Below, one piece after another: positions 22,615 to 36,430 of a DNA stretch of 64,000 nucleotides; within the stretch, counting starts at the first letter, position 1; every line of letters starts with the position of its first letter. A program made the translations under genes and the position numbers. The stretch spans positions 1 through 64,000 of the forward strand of contig JAECUM010016787.1 in NCBI GenBank assembly GCA_016617855.1, given 5' to 3'. Below the pieces are notes generated by a model that saw nothing but the letters and a program-made list of their open reading frames with translations, made no database searches and was not told the origin of the DNA. Source of the stretch: Megalonaias nervosa (lineage: Eukaryota > Mollusca > Bivalvia > Unionida > Unionidae).

Positions 22615-25170
22615 TGATATCAAAAAGGGTAACTACAAGAAAACCTGATAAAACATGCTTCGCTGTAACATGGATTTTGATATAACAGTCTTGGCATGGT
22701 TTCCGCAGTCATTACAACTTCTTCACCAATTTCTCCTAAATGATTATTAATTACTGCAAAGTCTGATGGCCAAAGAAAATAAGAGCTTGACTTGTTAATC
22801 TTGTGAGATGTGCTATATTTTAAAGAAAAACACTCTTGGAGAAAAATTTGGTCTTTCATATAATTAAACATGTTCAATGTTTCAATTTGTGAATGTTTAT
22901 ATTAATTATGTCAAAAGTCACTGCATTTTGCTGTTAGTGTGTTAATTTTTAAAGGCATAAGCTTTTAAAAAGTGATAATTGTTACTCTAATTTGTCTTGA
23001 ACAAAAATATCATTCACTTTTCTTTCTACTTGTCTTCTTCAGTTTGTTATGTGTACAATCAACTAGCATATGGTTTTGTTCTCCAAAAGCTGCCACTGTT
23101 AAACTAAATCTATTAATTTATTTAATTAATTAAGTAAATGCAATTCAACAAAGTTAACTTCACATTGAAAGGTTGTTACAACTATCAGGCACTGCTTTAT
23201 AATTAAAAAAATTCACAACATGAAAGCCACTTTCATATTCATGAGGCATTACCGTTATGTTAGCCACTCATCATCAAGTTCTTTAAAAAAAAATCTTATA
23301 ATCTTATCCCCAGCTGTCTGTGCCTAGATAATTGGTACAAGATAATTTGTGTATATATTGAATGTTTCATTAGCTTCTTGAGTTTATTAGCATGAAATTA
23401 AGTATTCAGATGTGAACAGAATCTAGATACAATTCTTGATACAGTGCATATACGGATACCATTTAGTGACCTTGACACATATACTCCTGAATACTGAACT
23501 GTAATAGTGTCCAATCGTTCCTTATGTTAGTATTTAAAAAACAAAACAAAACAAATTTCGATAAATCATTACCAATGCCTGGATGATAAAAAATTAGGCT
23601 TCTTTATTCACACTGCAATAAAATTATTACTGATTCCCTGTTACTAAGGCAACGAGAATAGTCCATGAATACACATGAAATTTAATCAGTTGTACATTTT
23701 CTCATAAATGTATATACACCCAATACATGGTTGTCTGTAGAAACTTAAATATGAAATGTATAATCACTGTCTTTTCACTATTTCTCATTTAATTTAAACT
23801 GGTAGCTATGCAATTATGGTTCATGCTACCCTGTCCCACTCCACCATCTATCATGTATAACCCTATCATACTCGTGCACAATTTTCTCACTTAAATGTCT
23901 TGTCAATACAGTGTATTACACAAATGCATTCTGTGAACACCTGACCATCGTGTTACAGTGAAGTTTTCCTGTACACCACTCCCTCGATAACTCCCTAACC
24001 TGTTGATAATGTGGGTTATAATGTGGGGTCAGGCATGGATCCCATTTTTTAAAACTAGACAGCAGACCCAAAAATTGGTCCCTGTCTGTTGAACATGAAG
24101 AAAATTGGAATCAAAACTGGTAAATGACACCTTGATACATCACTTGTTTTATCATCAAAAATGGTGGTTAGTGCCCAGAAATTTGAATCCCCATCATGAA
24201 ATTCTCAACATTCAATAAGAAGTTGTGTATTTTGTTCAATTTTCTTTTCAAACAAAATCTTTGTCTGCTATAAATAACAATATTCAATGAAATTTCAATC
24301 AATGAAAATATCACTAATGCCTACAGGTGGCATCACTTTAATAAATAAATACCAATTAAATAAGACTTATCAAGTAAAATTTGTTTTTGTTCTCTTTTAA
24401 TTCAGTTTTAGTGTAAAATGTGATATGTCCTCTTGTATTTGAATGTAAAAATGTCAATTTACCATCAAAGCTATGTCTGTAAGCATACCTATAAGAACCT
24501 AATTAAGTGCTGTGTTTTGATCTCCAGTTTGTGGAATTATTTGTTGTATTGTTAAACTGAATTAAAAGTGGACATGTTTTGTATTATCACATTAATTACC
24601 TCTTTTGTACCAGGGCAAAAAAAGGGGTCAAATAAAAGAAAAGTTAAAAGGCATGCAAAAATCCTACTTGCGTAAGAGCTTGCATTTACTGCTGTTTGTC
24701 AGGTCAACTCAATTTATCAATCTAAAAATGTTACAAGTATATTAAGTAAGTAATATAATTAAATAACCTTAAATTAGCCTACTCATTCACAAAACAAACA
24801 TCAGTAGTTTTGGAAAATCAACAACAAAAAGCACTGATTTAATACACAATGTTTTTGCATATACGTGTTGAAACCTTGTGGATTAGTTCTTAACGATCTT
24901 TCTGAGGTTAGGTATCTTGAAACCAAAGTTAATTTACACAAAAAAGCTAATAACTTTTCTTTCTGAGGTTGGGTACCTTGAAACAAGGGGTGAAATGATG
25001 CACCTGTGCTGTGTATCAAATATGATTCACGATACACAGCCTGCAATATGATACATATCGATACACTTGATGGTCTTATTATGTTTGAAAGGTAGGTGGT
25101 GCCCTTTTATGTATGTTGACATACTGGTTGTATTTTCAGTATGCAGATTACAGAGAGAGATATAGTTATC
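21801..25170. other. Intron sequence, nothing recognised beyond simple repeats
   Basis: AT-rich intron with an (AAT)n run at 22573-22611 and no recognised gene or complete element. The stretch TTACAGTGAAGTTTTCCTG near 23953 resembles one end of a pogo-type MITE but has no partner. Confidence 0.5.
22573..22611. repeat. (AAT)n microsatellite
   Basis: About 13 uninterrupted AAT units. A run of isoleucine codons in the overlapping 89-codon open frame comes from it. Confidence 0.98.
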
Positions 25171-25179
25171 ATATATTTA

Positions 25180-25404
25180 CAGTAGATCTTTGATTATCTG
25201 CGGGACTGAGACCATGACAGATATGAGAATAGATGGATAATAAAATATGTACAATAAAAGTATTATACAAAAGACTGGGTCATCAAAAAAATCATAATAT
25301 GTACATATGTACATGTACCTGTTTTTAATATTTTGACGTACAATGCCCTGATGGTTAAAAGAGACTGATGGTGAATCAGGTGCCAGATAATCGAAGTTCT
25401 ACTG
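25180..25404. mobile_element. 225-bp pogo/Tigger-like MITE
   Basis: Terminal inverted repeats of 21 bp, CAGTAGA(T/A)CTT(T/C)GATTATC and two further matching bases, face each other at 25180 and 25404. A TA dinucleotide lies outside each end, as expected for a Tc1/mariner superfamily target duplication. It has no coding capacity. The CAGT..GATTATC end resembles those of pogo/Tigger elements. Confidence 0.85.
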
Positions 25405-26073
25405 TATATGCAATTCTCATCGATGACAAGAACACATAAATACTTTCAAACAGACTACTTGTTAGTTGTCAGTGAGTTTTATTCAGCGTTTTAGGCTATT
25501 TAATGGTATTTCCATTAAACTCGCTTTAGCCACCAGGCCGTTTGTTTTGCACTGCATGAATGCTTTAAAAACATCTTATTATCAATTTCGTGTCTAACTT
25601 AAACTTGGAAGACATTATGATGTTATCTTTAAAACAGAAGAAATAAAGCAATTTCCTCATGCAAAAAAAATCTCATCTAGAACAAATTCAGGCATGGGAA
25701 TGAGGATGAATACCAACAGAAAATCTATCACACTGTACTTCCTGCATATACAAAAGACTGCTGTTGCCACAGGTATTTGTATTTATTAGCGAAGAAGGAA
25801 AACTATTGACATCACCCAGTCCTATTCTACAGTTGTTTAAAATTTTTTACACAAGTTGATAAGCTTCAGCTGTCTGAAATCTGCCACCTTTGCTGATTCT
25901 GTGGTAATTTTATTTATTCCATCAGCACCTTCATTCACTGGTTAAATATCTCTGCATAAAAAGAGAAATTCCAAATTTGTTCTCCATGTACAATTTAAGG
26001 AGAGATGCTGCCAGGATTTTATCTAAAGGGGAACTTCACCCTTTGTCACCTAAAGAAGGGGAGAGTAGAAGAG

Positions 26074-26097
26074 AAGGAGGAGGAGGAGGAGGAGGAG
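26074..26097. repeat. (GAG)n microsatellite
   Basis: About eight GAG/AGG units in a purine-rich context. Confidence 0.95.
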
Positions 26098-26353
26098 AAA
26101 ACAGTCATGGTTCAATATTTACCTAACACTTCAATACTCCACTTTACTCCACTTTTTTAGAGCTCTACTGAATCAAAATCTTTAAAAGATGTCACCTAGT
26201 TGTGTAAGTATTAATCTGTTAATTATTTCTGAGCATACTCTGTTCCTTATCTGTGTATGAATATTTTTCTGTGCTTTCTTCTCAAAGGGCTTATGTATAG
26301 CTAGCTTTGTCAGCTTGAAGATGTTGGGAAACTGATCTTTGTGGCTGTTATTT

Positions 26354-26651
26354 AGAATTTTTCAGAGCTCACAGATATTATCTTTTGGTTACATCTGCTC
26401 CAAAAAAGGATTTTACACTAACACGAACTTAATTCTTGAATCAGCAATTTGCTGACTACTATGCCAAATTTCTTATCTGTTTCATAATGCTGTATTAGGG
26501 TTGAATTTTTCAGAGCTCACAGATATTATCTTTTGGTTACATCTGCTCCAAAAAAGGATTTTACACTAACACGAACTTAATTCTTGAATCAGCAATTTGC
26601 TGACTACTATGCCAAATTTCTTATCTGTTTCATAATGCTGTATTAGGGTTT
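26354..26651. repeat. 149-bp perfect tandem duplication
   Basis: A 149-bp segment beginning GAATTTTTCAGAGCTCACAG occurs twice in direct succession (first base at 26354, second at 26503) with no differences that I can see, ending after TGTATTAGGGTT. Identity contrasts with the decay of the surrounding fragment. Confidence 0.95.
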
Positions 26652-28713
26652 TAAGTCAATCAATGCAATAGTCTGCTTGTGCAAACAGAGGTATTCAAAA
26701 TAAACATCTTCTTAATTTCATTATTTTTCATCCTTATTTATTCAGTTTATCTTAACCCTGATATGGATATATGGTTTTGTAGCATATGATTCACAGGGCT
26801 AAACTGATTGATAAAAACGTAATGAACCACACCGGGAATCAGACATTTTGGGTTTTCTAGGTTGCCCGTAATTTATATGCGCATTAGTAAAACTTCCTTC
26901 ATTGAGGGTTCACACTACACCACAATGCTTATTCCAGGGCACAATGTGCCAATCAGATTTAGTTTAACAACTATTTTTGTCATGCCTGAAGACCCCAGAT
27001 GTGTAAACATTTGCCTACTTGAAAAAAAGATGTCACAACAAGAATGGTTAAATAAAAATGGCATACTTCATCAAGCACATTTTCATATGCGGGACTTTCA
27101 ATTAATTTGCAGGAGTTCTCGCGCCTCACTGTTCTCCAAGTGTGCGAATTCATACATAGTTTGCACGATTCAAACAATTACACCCTGACAGCATCTCTCT
27201 TTAAGTACTTTATATATCAATGACTTGTTTCTCTGTTGCTTTGCTAGTACTTCCTGCCAATCATGCTGGGAATAAGCTACACTGATTGCTGATTGGTAGT
27301 TATTATTTAACTTCGACTGCAACAAGCAGTAACCTCCAGTAAGATCTGAACGTAACATATTTCACCACGTGACACACCAGTAGTATAACTTTCAAACTGA
27401 CCAAAGTAGTAAAGATCAAGTTCAATGTAGAAACTTCGTGTAAAATTGGCTATTAAATGATTAGTAAAGTACTTCATTATATTCATTATGGAACATGTTT
27501 GGAATGTATCCTTTGTACTGGACATGCTGCTGGGTTAAGATAATTAGCATGGAATTGGGGTGTAGGCAGATAGCAAACCATGTCATTTTGTTTGAATTTG
27601 CAGTTGGCAAGCAAGTATTCTCAATAGTCTTTTTCATTTTTACTCATAAAAATGAGTGCCTAGGACTGCAACTGCCATTTCAGATGAATTATATATTTAA
27701 ATAATAAGAAGGCAAACTAATAATAATTATTCGTAACTGCTGAAGACTAAAATAACTTATATATGGTAAGTATCATTTTGTATTGATTTTCCTTCATTAA
27801 CTTGTGCCCTTACTTAAAGTGCAGTCTATGTTTTGGGACCCTGTTGCACACAAGTTATTGAGGAAGAAGTATATTAACAACCATACTTCCTTAAGTTTTG
27901 TCATAGTAACAAGAATTAACACTATTTGACAGTTTTAACACTCAACACAAGAAATATTGTATGCATACATATATATATATATGCTAATAAGACACATATT
28001 CCATACATAGAAATTTATAAGGAATGTATTGTGCAGTGTAGTTTGATACAGATAATGGAATCTTATAAATATAAGGTAAAAAGGGTGGCTGATAATTATG
28101 AATTTTTACAAAGCCTTTGTAACAAACATTTAGATTGGTTAAAACTGCATCATGATCATGTCAAACAGTCAACAAGGAGCTATTAGTTTGTAACACCAGA
28201 AAAGAACTACCTCTGTATTCTTGTGTCCTTCTTACATGCATCAACAATGTTTGTAAATGGATTCATGAAGTCTGAAAGGCTCGACTGTTAATATGGCATG
28301 TGATCACTGAGCTGCTTGAAGTCGATCGGCATAAAGATGCAGTTCCCAAAAGCGGCGACAATAGACACAACAGAATGGACGGTCGCAACATCAGTGCTAG
28401 TGCTGACACATAGCATGGCAGTATTGAAATTTTGTTGTGTTGTGCTGTCTGTCTGAGCAATTGTGAATGCCAGCCAGGCTGTTTCCAGGCACAATAATTG
28501 CTGCCAAGGTTGGGAAATCTTGCAGTAAAGAACTGGTTTTGGTGCTTGGGTTATCAGTCACAATGATCACAATTGGGGCTACCTTTACACCATGCATTTA
28601 CCAGAGAGAGTGGAATGTGTTGAGTTTGTTTCTATATTGAGACACTCTTGTAGTGTTATTGTAGTCCATATGCCCTCTCTTTAATAAGTGTGCATCTTTA
28701 TTTGCCTAACAGC

Positions 28714-29079
28714 AAAATATCACTGACGGAGGCTATGAAATGGAAGTTGCTGGCCCTCATCAGCTCAGTGAAGATGAAACCACATTACTATCGAAGTCAA
28801 AGAGACAGAAGAGCTCCATCAATGCTAGATCAGTCACAAAAGGGCTGAATTTGTCTGAGCATTAGACTTCAAAGAGGAACAGCTCTCGGTGGAAGCACAA
28901 TGAAACCTCAAGGAGTAACATCAGTCCACATGGGTACAATACCAGCTCCTGAGATCCTTGCTGCGGTAGGAGACCCAGACACAGTTCTTAAAAGGTGGCA
29001 CCATAAACTGAGGAAATCAGTTACCAAGAACTCAATGGCCTATACCAGGCACTTCAGATGTACAAAGGCTGGCATTTGA
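28714..29079 (+). other. Unexplained nearly open frame, possible gene remnant
   Basis: A 122-codon plus-strand frame has one internal stop (28846-28848) and ends at TGA 29077-29079. It is preceded by a pyrimidine-containing TTTGCCTAACAG. The second half (QRGTALGGSTMKPQ.. AVGDPDTVLKRWHHKLRKS) has protein-like composition, but no family is recognised and another frame is also open for about 50 codons. It could be an old retroposed fragment or chance. Confidence 0.2.
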
Positions 29080-29471
29080 ATAACATCATGAAGTAAAAGC
29101 TTTAAGCTGCAGTCATATGGTGGAGCACTATATGAAAAATTAATTTTTTCTCACTGATCTTTTTTGATGACGATGATGCATAAAACCTGGCTCCAAAAAT
29201 TTCTCATTTGTAGTGATGGAAAATAGTCACTTTTTAAAGCATTATTTAATGAAATAACTTAAAAAAAACTACATATTTCATCAAAGCAGCCACCATTCTT
29301 ACCAAGATGAATCATTCAAAATGAAAAAAAAGCCAATAAATTCTTCCATAAAACCATTAGAAAGCTCTTTTAGTACAAGCATGCATCCTGGAGACAAATC
29401 TTGGTTAACATATATGTTAATAATAAGAAATAAATTAGATTCTTCATAAAGATGCCTTGGAAGAGATACAG

Positions 29472-32400
29472 TGAAACCCTCCACTATAATGCACTTCATT
29501 ATAACACTAATTCAGATATACCACAATTGTGGTATGGCTCCTGAAATTTTACAATACTTTTACCAATTTCTTTAAATACTACAAGGCCTGAGTCTAAAAT
29601 ACAAACATGAGTTTGATTTAATAATTTGGCAAAAAGTGTTATATTCTTGAAGAACAAAAAAATATCACTGCCAATTTGCTTAGTTTTGAAAAAATAAATA
29701 GCTCCCTATAAAGTTGATAATTTTTAATCTAATTGATATTGAACCATCAATGATAAAACCATCAAGTCTTTGTGTTCATCTTCAATGCATCCTGTGCACA
29801 ATCATTACTCAATACAGGGTAAACAATAGCCAACAGATGTTGCACCATCATCTAAAATAATATCAATGCACCAATCAATGTGGAGGTCTACAAAAGTTTC
29901 TCACTTGAATTTATAAATAAATAAATTTACCTTTCTTTTTAAGTGAAAACAATAGACAACCACTGCCTGCTCAATCAGCTATAATGCACACATGTTAAAT
30001 AAAATAAGTCTCTTGTCCAAATTGTCAGTAGTAGTTTTGGTCATCGCCACATGCATGCGCTGCACCCCCTTGTCAGAAATGCTGACAGCTGCTTTGAATC
30101 AGTTCAACATACAGGTCTCTTCTCAGTGTAATACTAAACACTGACTGGAACAGAACCATTTAAGCTGTAAGGGTGGAGGGATAAGGGATTTGTTATTATA
30201 TTTAAACATACTACTCCATGTATTTGCTCTGCAATAGTGCAAAGTTATAATTATAAGACATGTTTCAGTTAATGATGAGTTTATTTATTTCTTCCTCTGT
30301 CTTTTAGAGAATGACTCAAACTGGGTTCAGGTACACTCAATGAATTGTTCATCTGAATTACATTACAATGTCAATAACCTTGACCTCCTGCATGAATTTC
30401 ACTTAAGTATTTTCAAGTTTTAATATAGGTTTCTTTTCTGAACTCCCAATGTCTGATTTAGGCATTTTATTTTCAGTTAAAAATGAGACCTTTTGTAAAT
30501 GTCCAGAAAATATGAATGTTCTGAAAATACAGTATTTTATAAGTTAGAGTGAATTGATTAACAAGAAATTACAACTTTAGTTTTAAATGGGATCTAGCAG
30601 AATTTTATTTAGAAATTACGCTACTTTGTGCTTAAAGTTTTTACAATGGAAATACTCTTATGGATACTGTGAGATTGATTACATGAACTATTATAATTCT
30701 ATACCAAACAAATATGTAATAACTTTTTTTTATACATATTTTTCTTTCTTCTTACTTTTTTTTCTGGATTAATTTGCATTAAGAGGGTAGTTGTATTGAT
30801 AAGTCCATAGTTTTGTGCCTGGCCCCTCCCCCTGCTATTTAAAAGTATACAAGTACAAAATTTCTTCAGTTAAAACTGACTACATACTTGAGTGGATATT
30901 GCATGATCAGGTACATAGACTGGTGGCATTTTGCTGACCCAACCATTGTCTTATGGCTGAGTTTATCTGTGTAACAATCTGAGAATGTTCTAGGGTGAAA
31001 TAGATATTAGTTCTAGATAATGCATGTTAGTATGTTTAATTCCACTCCTCTTGCATGCGCAGTGCAATTTACAATGAAATGAACAAGCCCATGTCTTGCC
31101 CATACAAGTACCTAGACAGCAGACTCAAATGAACTGGGATTTACTGAAGACCTGGAGTGGATGCTATTGTGTTGGTAAGATTGTTGTCTTCGGAAAGTTT
31201 GAGCAAAAACTGAAAACAAAAATGGCTACAATATGAAACATTAGGAAGACTGGAGTGAATACTTGAAGATTTTTGGGAAGTATTACAAGCATGCAAGTCA
31301 GAACTTATGGTTGAAGAATTATGCAAGAATCAACACTGAAATGGCAGATAGTGTATACATGTATATATATCAACCAATAATCATGATCATAAAAGACATA
31401 TTAAGTTTAAGATTTGAATGTGCTGTTTTGGTAATGTTTAGTGTTCAATTATAGCACTGGTATAATTATTTGGCTGCTATTAGCTAAATATGTGCAACAC
31501 AAATACAATGATCTGTACAAAATACACCCACCATATGTTTTGTTAAAGGTAAAAATTCTAATTTAATCAAGCTTCTTTGTCTCCTACCTACCAAGTTTGG
31601 TGAAGGTATGTTTGGTAGAACTAAAAATATGCAAAAACATTTTTTTTTCTTTTGTCAAATTATAGTGATCCTGACCATTGACCTTTTGAAATCAAACTTA
31701 TCAACAGGCTTTTGGCATCATTGAGATCTGTAGATACAAGTTGTGGTAAAGATATTATTATGAATCCATGGTCTTAAACTAAGTAATAGAAAAGATTGAA
31801 AACCAACAAATTTTGTAAAATTCAGCAAATAATTTATTTCCCTGGAATACAAAGTGAAAATTTTAAAAGAACTTAATTTGACTAAAATCCCAAATAGTCC
31901 AAAAAGTTGTATCACCAGTCCTAATGAATAAAGTTCTAATTAAATTCCAGTGGTATTCCAAATAAGATCCAATGCTGAATGTGTTGATGTGCCTGTAGTG
32001 GTGAATGTACCAATGAACCAATGTAATTAAGTGTGATGATGTGCCAACAGTCTTTTGATGAATAACAAAAATATAATCCAAGATATCCTTCTCTGAATTC
32101 ACTATTAATTCCAAGTTAATGTTTCTGTCCAAGAATAATACTGAGGACTTTGCAATTCCAGAGAATAATAATTTTGAATACATAATTCCGTCCCAAATCA
32201 AACACTGAACACAATAATAAGAGTGATTCTGCCTAAAGATGTTAAAGCAAGAATAAGTGATTTCTAGATAAACAAGGTTATAAAGCCTTCTAATTGACCT
32301 AGGTCACAATTAGCATTTTCTGGAAATACTATGACTTAATGGAATTTTCCTTTCTTTAACAATCTGTTACTAAAATTATAATATAGAATGTGGTAAACAT

Positions 32401-33530
32401 CAGTTAGACTAAATATTTTTAATGGGTTATTCCAATAACATGACCCAGACCCAAATAGAATGTTTCCTTCTATTGACAATGATCTTAATATTTTAACCCA
32501 CACTCAGAGAAAATATTAGCAATGTATAATTTATTTAACAAATAAAGACCATCATCAGTGTCTCTAGTCAAGAACACAGTGAACCTGATTTTAGACAACA
32601 TCAAGTCCAAAATACAATTAAACATAACACACAATGATAGAGAAAAAAACTAAAAAACATTACAATTTAAATATACATAACAATATGTTTAGTAAAGCTT
32701 ATATAATTATACAAAAACCAAAACTGTGGACAGATGATGAATGAGCTTGAAACAGACAGATGTCAAGGAAACATTAATTGGCATATCAAATTCCATGACT
32801 TTCCTGTCAACACTGTCTGAGAAACAGACAAAAATACAGAACTGAAATGAAGTCACTGAATCATTAAATCCATGTCAAACTGACTTACTTTAGTGATCTC
32901 GTGTTTTACCCATTATGATGTGTCAATAAACAAAGCTGCACTCGGACTCCTTTACCAATAAAACATAAGAAAATGAGGTAAATGAAACACTTAACCAAAG
33001 TCATGGAAGTGTGAAATGTAGGTCACAATTACCTTATTTAGGAAAAATTGCTGTAGTGTATATCAAGATAAATAAATCTACCAAGTAACATGACTCTTTA
33101 GCTAACAGCAATTGAGAAACTGACCACCTTACTAAAGTACAGGAAAAGTAAAATCTGTATTACCAAGTTTAATATCAAGTTTAATGAGTAATCCCTGCAA
33201 ATAAAACAACAAAAATCCCCAAAACTAAAACAATCCTCGTTCCACAGGATGACCCATGAACCAGGCCAATACCAGGTAAAGATATGCAAATTAGGAAGGG
33301 TGGAATAACATGAAATGGAAATAAAAGGAAAGTATACAACTTTAACAATGAGGTTAAGCTAGGGACAGGTGTATGGATGCACATGTACCACAGACACCAA
33401 AGTCATCACTATGCTAAGTCTGTGCCAAAGTGGGGTTGATTAAAGAACAATTAGTGATGGGTGCATTGCAAAGGGCTCCACTCACTACAACTTCCTTTAG
33501 ACTTATGCAAAAGAACCTGTTTTTGTTTTT
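29472..33530. other. Intron sequence with a possible pogo-type end
   Basis: CAGTGAAACCCTCCACTATA at 29472 resembles the end of a pogo-type element, but no facing end was located. At 31560-31740 a single unit like the CCAAGTTTGGTGAAGG / ATAGTGATCCTGACCATTGACC repeat family is present. The remainder shows no gene, array or structured element. Confidence 0.45.
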
Positions 33531-33539
33531 TTAAAAACC

Positions 33540-34450
33540 AAAATTTGAATATGGACTTATCAATACAAGTAACATTCTATGCAAAAATGTCAAGTTGATT
33601 GACAAGGGCTACAACTCTATCCAAATAGTGTAGATGAGGCAAAACCCATAAAAGGCATATCACGATCTAAAAAACAATATTCTTGTCAAACTCCAACTAC
33701 CGGTAGATATGTAGGATGGTTCTTGACCAATGCTGACTGCAAGCAACATTTAAAGTTTTGATGTGAAAACAAGAATTGGTATGACAAGGAGCATAACTCG
33801 TCCAAAATCGAATTGACATTGTTGTTGAAGGATTAATGCCATTTTTCAGCACATGATAGGCTATACATTGCAACCAGTATAACTGGTGGAGTAACCCAGA
33901 AAAAAAACCCATAAGAACCACTGACCCAAAGGGAGCAGCTGGCAAGCTTTCTCATCCAAAATGGAGTAGACAAGATAAAATCCAAGGCATGTATTAGTCT
34001 ACAAGACAATGTTTATTTAGTAAAACCAGACTTGAAAAACCACTGCTATGAGACACCAACTGTCTTCAGAGATCAGGTTCACAATCCAGATTTACTGATT
34101 ATATAGTGTTATACCCTGTCACAAGAGACCACCTGCCTTGCAAGACAATGATATTTTAGCAGATGTGGTGGTTGTTCATGACAGGTTCTACTGTACAAGA
34201 CTGCATCAGAATATGCTGAATGGTTCTGTGGTGGTTACAAGCGAAACCCATGCAAAAATATGAAGTTAATTGTCAAGGGCCATAACTCTATTGAAAACGG
34301 AGTTGATACAAAACCCATAAAAGGCACATCCAGGTCTCCAAGTCAGTATATTCACCAAATTTCATCACAATATGATGAATGGTTCCTGAGCAATGCTGGT
34401 TCTAATATAAACTGTAGTAGAACTTGATCAAAAAGGGCAATAAATCCATG
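33540..34450 (+). repeat. Dispersed tandem family E (GGGCCATAACTCT type)
   Basis: Related segments at about 33580 and 34250 carry TGCAAAAATGTCAAGTTGATTGACAAGGG, TACAACTCTATCC, AAAACCCATAAAAGGCA and GAATGGTTCTTGA(C/G)CAATGCTG. Between them a minus-strand copy of the 20640-type repeat has inserted (about 33700-33950). Confidence 0.6.
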
Positions 34451-34721
34451 AAAATGCTTAACTGAAAATATTAAACCATTAGAAGGCACTTCTACAGGCA
34501 AAAGGCAATTCACCTACCCAATAACAGATAGTTATATGTAAGGGTTGCAGAACTTTGGTAGTTAAAAAAAGTGTGAAAGGAATGGCTGTTGGACAGAAGG
34601 AAAAGTGACTATAGGGATTCCAGATCATGATTTGAAGCACTAATTAAACATCACCAAATTATATGTAAACTTTTGAAACTGCTGAAGTTTGGAACATCAC
34701 ATATGATTTACAATACAGAAT

Positions 34722-34831
34722 ACCATATATACTCGCTTGTAAGTTTAGTCCAACTACAAACAACATAAACCCTGTCACATGTGTAAGCAGATCAGGGTTT
34801 ATGTTACTTGTTCTAATGAAAACTCCTAAGA
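34722..34831 (+). mobile_element. Double-hairpin MITE, copy G, left part (interrupted)
   Basis: Begins ACCATATATACTCGCTTGTAAG and includes hairpin 1 (AACAACATAAACCCTGTCAC..CAGATCAGGGTTTATGTT) and the spacer up to ACTCCTAA. The continuation is found at 40498-40590 after a 5,666-bp insertion. The pieces join in the order found in intact copies. Confidence 0.85.
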
Positions 34832-35799
34832 GCTGTTCCAGTAAAACATATACCCCCCTGGGGGAAGGCACTTTCAAATTCAACCAACCCACAACAGAAG
34901 CAATTTAAAAAAAATTAAGATCCACTGTCAGATATGTTTTAATCAAAAAACACTGCCCCCTACAGAAGCATTTTTTTTTTTACATCATTTCTGGCTATGG
35001 GCTAGTGGGTGGTAGAAATGATTTTAATATTGGGTTGGGGACAGAAGCGATTTAAATGACAGCTGGCTGGAGGTAGTCTACTGAATTCGTATAGATCATA
35101 TAATCTACTGCATATTTTTATTTGTATTCATTAATTATAATCAATCTTTTGTCCTTTTGTTTGTTTGTCTGTCAACCATGTATGTCTCTGATACTGTGAA
35201 ATCACAAATTTTCTTGGTGGCTTATTATTTGTAGATGTCATTGATCAGTCCCTTAATACCCACTAATTTAATGTCCATGAATATAGATTTTATATCAGAG
35301 ATTTCTATTCTAATACAGAAATCATGAATTTGTATCCTTACTAAACTGTGTGTTTACTAAAGTGATCACTGTGTTTTGCTATTTTTCCTTGTTCTCAGGC
35401 ATGCTGCTTTTGATTAGAATAATAGTTAAATCTTGTATTGCTTTAAATGTGTGGTCAGATGCTATGATTCCCTTGTTATTATTTTTTCAATAAATGTTTT
35501 GGTAAACTTATAATACATGATTTGTCAGAAAAAATCATTAATGCCTATGAAAGCGATGTCACATTATTTCTGCCTACATTTACTCTCTATCATTTCTTGT
35601 AAGAACACATATTTCCGTTATCGACGTCTTTTTTTTATGCCTTGTAAATATAAAGTTTTAAAAAAAAGAAATATAGCAAGTCAAACATTTTTATATCATA
35701 AATTAGATTTTAAAAAATGGATGAAAGTCAAGGAATCATTGTTTCCCAGAGTACTTGTAAAATCGATGTCATTGCAGTTAACTGTATTGTCAATAGCAT

Positions 35800-36430
35800 C
35801 ATCATCACTGATGGCCTAGCAGTAACTTTCTGCACTTTTAATCCAGTTGTCACAGGTTCTATCTCCCACTTGTAGTCTTTCATACGAGACTTATACCAAT
35901 GGTCTGAGGGGCTTTCATGGCAGAGTGTAAGATGCTTGTTTTGTGATACAGATCTGAGAGGTTCCATGGCAGAGTGGTACAAGATGCTTGTCATGTGATT
36001 ACTTGCCTCCAATGTGTAAATGAGAATGTTGCCAGTTACTCATGGAAGGTCAGTGGTTCTACATAAGCGGTGTTTGGTGTCTCAAAAGTACTTGGACTTT
36101 CTTCAGCAGTAAAACTGGCTGCCATATATAGATTCTCTTGATCTGAAAATGGTGTAAAGGCCATAATGATCTACCAAAACCAGAGATCTCATGTCTAAAT
36201 GACTTTGGCTGCTGGAGATAAACATCAAATCAACAGAGGCTCCATGTGCCCTAGGGTACTAAGGTACTTGCTTTTACAGATCACTTGCACATCTTACAGA
36301 GTAAGTTTTTGTCACAGATCAACCAATTTGGGTTGGTGGTCTTTCAGGGTTCTTCCTCCACCTAATATACTGTTAAACCCTCCCCAAAAACAACAAACCA
36401 AACCAAACTAAATCAACCAACTAATCAACT
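35800..36430 (+). repeat. Degenerate SINE-like repeats inside the 5.67-kb element
   Basis: A tRNA-like phrase (AGGTTCCATGGCAGAGTGGTACAAGATGCTTGTCATGTGATTAC region, 35959-36005) is followed by GGTCAGTGGTTCTACATAAG and CTGGCTGCCATATATAG, and a second more decayed copy follows at 36190-36430 with CTTCCTCCACCTAATATACTG and a CAAACCAAACCAAACTAAAT tail. These match the 20640-20860 repeat in order. Confidence 0.5.

Larger units (their letters stand above)
26000..27180 (-). pseudogene. Degenerate element fragment homologous to 38003-40235
   Basis: Shares an ordered series of matches with 38003-40235 in the same orientation: GATGCTGCCAGGATTT, CCTAACACTT, ATAATGCTGTATTAGGGTTTTAAGT, CCAGGG(C)-CAATCA-ATTTAGTTTAACA and GCGAATTCATACA. 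The minus strand holds what looks like a decayed start (MSDSRCGS) opposite MAESQQG in the other copy. Stops interrupt it. It lacks about 1.1 kb found in the other copy. It carries a (GAG)n run and a 149-bp duplication. The product is not recognised. Confidence 0.55.

Noticed and set aside
28263..28597. Three overlapping minus-strand open frames
   Set aside because: They overlap in different frames, none matches a family I know, and no convincing splice sites link them. Kept out as a gene.
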